Shown here piece after piece: positions 39,228 to 40,085 of a stretch of DNA of 40,085 bases. Positions within the stretch are counted from its first letter, which is position 1, and every line of letters starts with the position of its first letter. The notes beneath the pieces were generated by a model. That model searched no databases. It saw only the letters and a list, made by a program, of their open reading frames with translations, and was not told the DNA's origin. The stretch comes from GWB1-38-13 sp964488535. Lineage in GTDB: Bacteria > Patescibacteriota > Microgenomatia > UBA8517. Location of the stretch: the NCBI GenBank assembly GCA_964488535.1, contig CAZAUT010000013.1:1-40085 (forward strand), written 5' to 3'. A program made the translations under genes and the position numbers.

Positions 39228-40085
39228 ATGGGACACAAGATATCGGTTATTATTCCCAACTATAACGGGTTGGAACTGCTTCAGAAAAATCTTCCTGTTG
39301 TTATCTTCGAAACGAAAGAATTTGACAAAAACGCCGAAATTATAATTGTTGACGACGTTTCAAGCGACGGGAGCGTGAACTTTCTGAAAGAGAAATTTCC
39401 GCAAGTAAGAATTCTTAAACACTTTAAAAATCGGGGATTTTCTTCAGCCATAAACACGGGAGTGAAAAATGCAAAAGGAGATCTTTTGGTGCTTCTTAAT
39501 ACCGACGTTATTCCTGAAAAAGATTATTTGGCAAGTGCCGTAAAACACTTTTTTGATAAAAGCGTCTTTGCGGTATCGCTTCATGAAAGGGGTTACGGTT
39601 GGGCAAAGGGGTATTTTAAAGATGGATTTATCGGTCATGAAGTTGGAGGAGAAGGGGAGACTGTTCATCATTCTTTTTGGGCAAGTGGCGGATCAAGTAT
39701 TTACAGAAAAAACTATTTTAAAGAACTTGGGGGCTTTGATGCCAAATTGTATGACCCTTTTTACTGGGAAGATGTGGATGTTTGTTACCGCGCGATGAAG
39801 AGGGGATATAAAATATTGTGGGAGCCAAGCGGGAAAGTTATCCACGAACACGAGTCAACAATCGGAAAAATTAATAAAAGAAAAAGGGACATTATACAGG
39901 AGCGTAATCAACTTCTGTTTATCTGGAAAAATATTACCTCAAGAAATTTGATGAAAAAACACATTGCGGGACTTTTTAAAAGATTGTCAAAACACCCGGG
40001 TTATATAAAAGTAGTAATTGCTGCACTACTGAAAATTAAAATTGTTTTTAGGGAAAGGAAAAAAGAAATTCGAGAATCAAAGGTC
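39228..40085 (+). CDS. GT2 glycosyltransferase, rhamnosyltransferase-like, cut by the window end
   Basis: 286 codons stay open from the ATG at 39228 to the last base, so the 3' end is missing. The protein starts MGHKISVIIPNYNGLELLQK, has IIIVDDVSSDGS for the nucleotide, LLNTDVIPEKDYL as the metal site, FWASGGSSIYRK and DPFYWEDVDVCYRAMKRGYK, the pattern of WbbL-like GT2 enzymes. It then has a basic C-terminal part (HIAGLFKRLSKHPG). It continues the surface-glycan region beyond the window. Confidence 0.88.
   Translation, partial: MGHKISVIIPNYNGLELLQKNLPVVIFETKEFDKNAEIIIVDDVSSDGSVNFLKEKFPQVRILKHFKNRGFSSAINTGVKNAKGDLLVLLNTDVIPEKDYLASAVKHFFDKSVFAVSLHERGYGWAKGYFKDGFIGHEVGGEGETVHHSFWASGGSSIYRKNYFKELGGFDAKLYDPFYWEDVDVCYRAMKRGYKILWEPSGKVIHEHESTIGKINKRKRDIIQERNQLLFIWKNITSRNLMKKHIAGLFKRLSKHPGYIKVVIAALLKIKIVFRERKKEIRESKV

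Noticed and set aside
1..40085. Recoding of TGA as an amino acid (SR1/Gracilibacteria code)
   Set aside because: Several genes end with TGA at the expected family length, and conserved Trp positions use TGG.

Overview
The window reads as a low-GC, gene-dense chromosome segment from an uncultivated candidate-phylum bacterium. The best guess is Candidate Phyla Radiation, Microgenomates-like. This rests on the style of the genes (small proteins, many YfhO/PTPS-related and GT-C membrane proteins, a GreA-like short protein, an HTH-Nudix protein) and not on a marker gene. TGA works as an ordinary stop, so the recoded SR1/Gracilibacteria groups are excluded. I saw no rRNA, tRNA, CRISPR array or transposase.

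Layout. 1-2000: a small unknown gene, a PgeF/YfiH laccase-domain protein and a DEDD exonuclease. 2290-5449: a MacA-MacB type export system (adaptor, ATPase, permease). 5546-9632: a GT2-GtrA fusion, an HTH plus degenerate Nudix protein, two small unknown genes and a PIG-V-like mannosyltransferase. 9674-10483: a carbonic-anhydrase-like protein. 10585-17079: a complete F-type ATP synthase operon in the order atpZ/I-B-E-F-H-A-G-D-C. 17107: a CBS-pair protein. 17588-40085: a surface-glycan region with GT2, GT4 and GT-C glycosyltransferases, a Wzx-like flippase, PTPS-related and YfhO membrane proteins and a methyltransferase. A DHH phosphoesterase and a GreA-like protein lie among them.

The ATP synthase has one striking feature. 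The delta subunit keeps only its C-terminal domain, and the alpha subunit lacks the N-terminal helix that normally docks on the missing delta domain. An in-frame stop just before the alpha ATG fixes this start. The c subunit looks proton-specific.

Two genome-style patterns run through the window. First, isolated genes have a sigma70-like -10 box ending 7-9 nt before the ATG, often with a -35 box 17-18 nt further up, so leaderless or nearly leaderless mRNAs are predicted. Second, most spacers longer than about 100 bp run exactly from stop codon to start codon as long imperfect inverted repeats made of degenerate 7-10 nt words. Five spacers share one vocabulary (words such as TACTAAT, TACGAAT, AATACCT). 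One of these has its left arm inside the upstream coding sequence, where it encodes an Asn-rich protein tail. Perfect hairpins that contain the stop codon itself also occur.

The glycan region probably builds and exports a cell-surface polysaccharide or decorates surface proteins. Cytoplasmic GT2/GT4 enzymes would charge lipid carriers, the flippase would move them across, and the GT-C/YfhO membrane proteins would act on the outer face.
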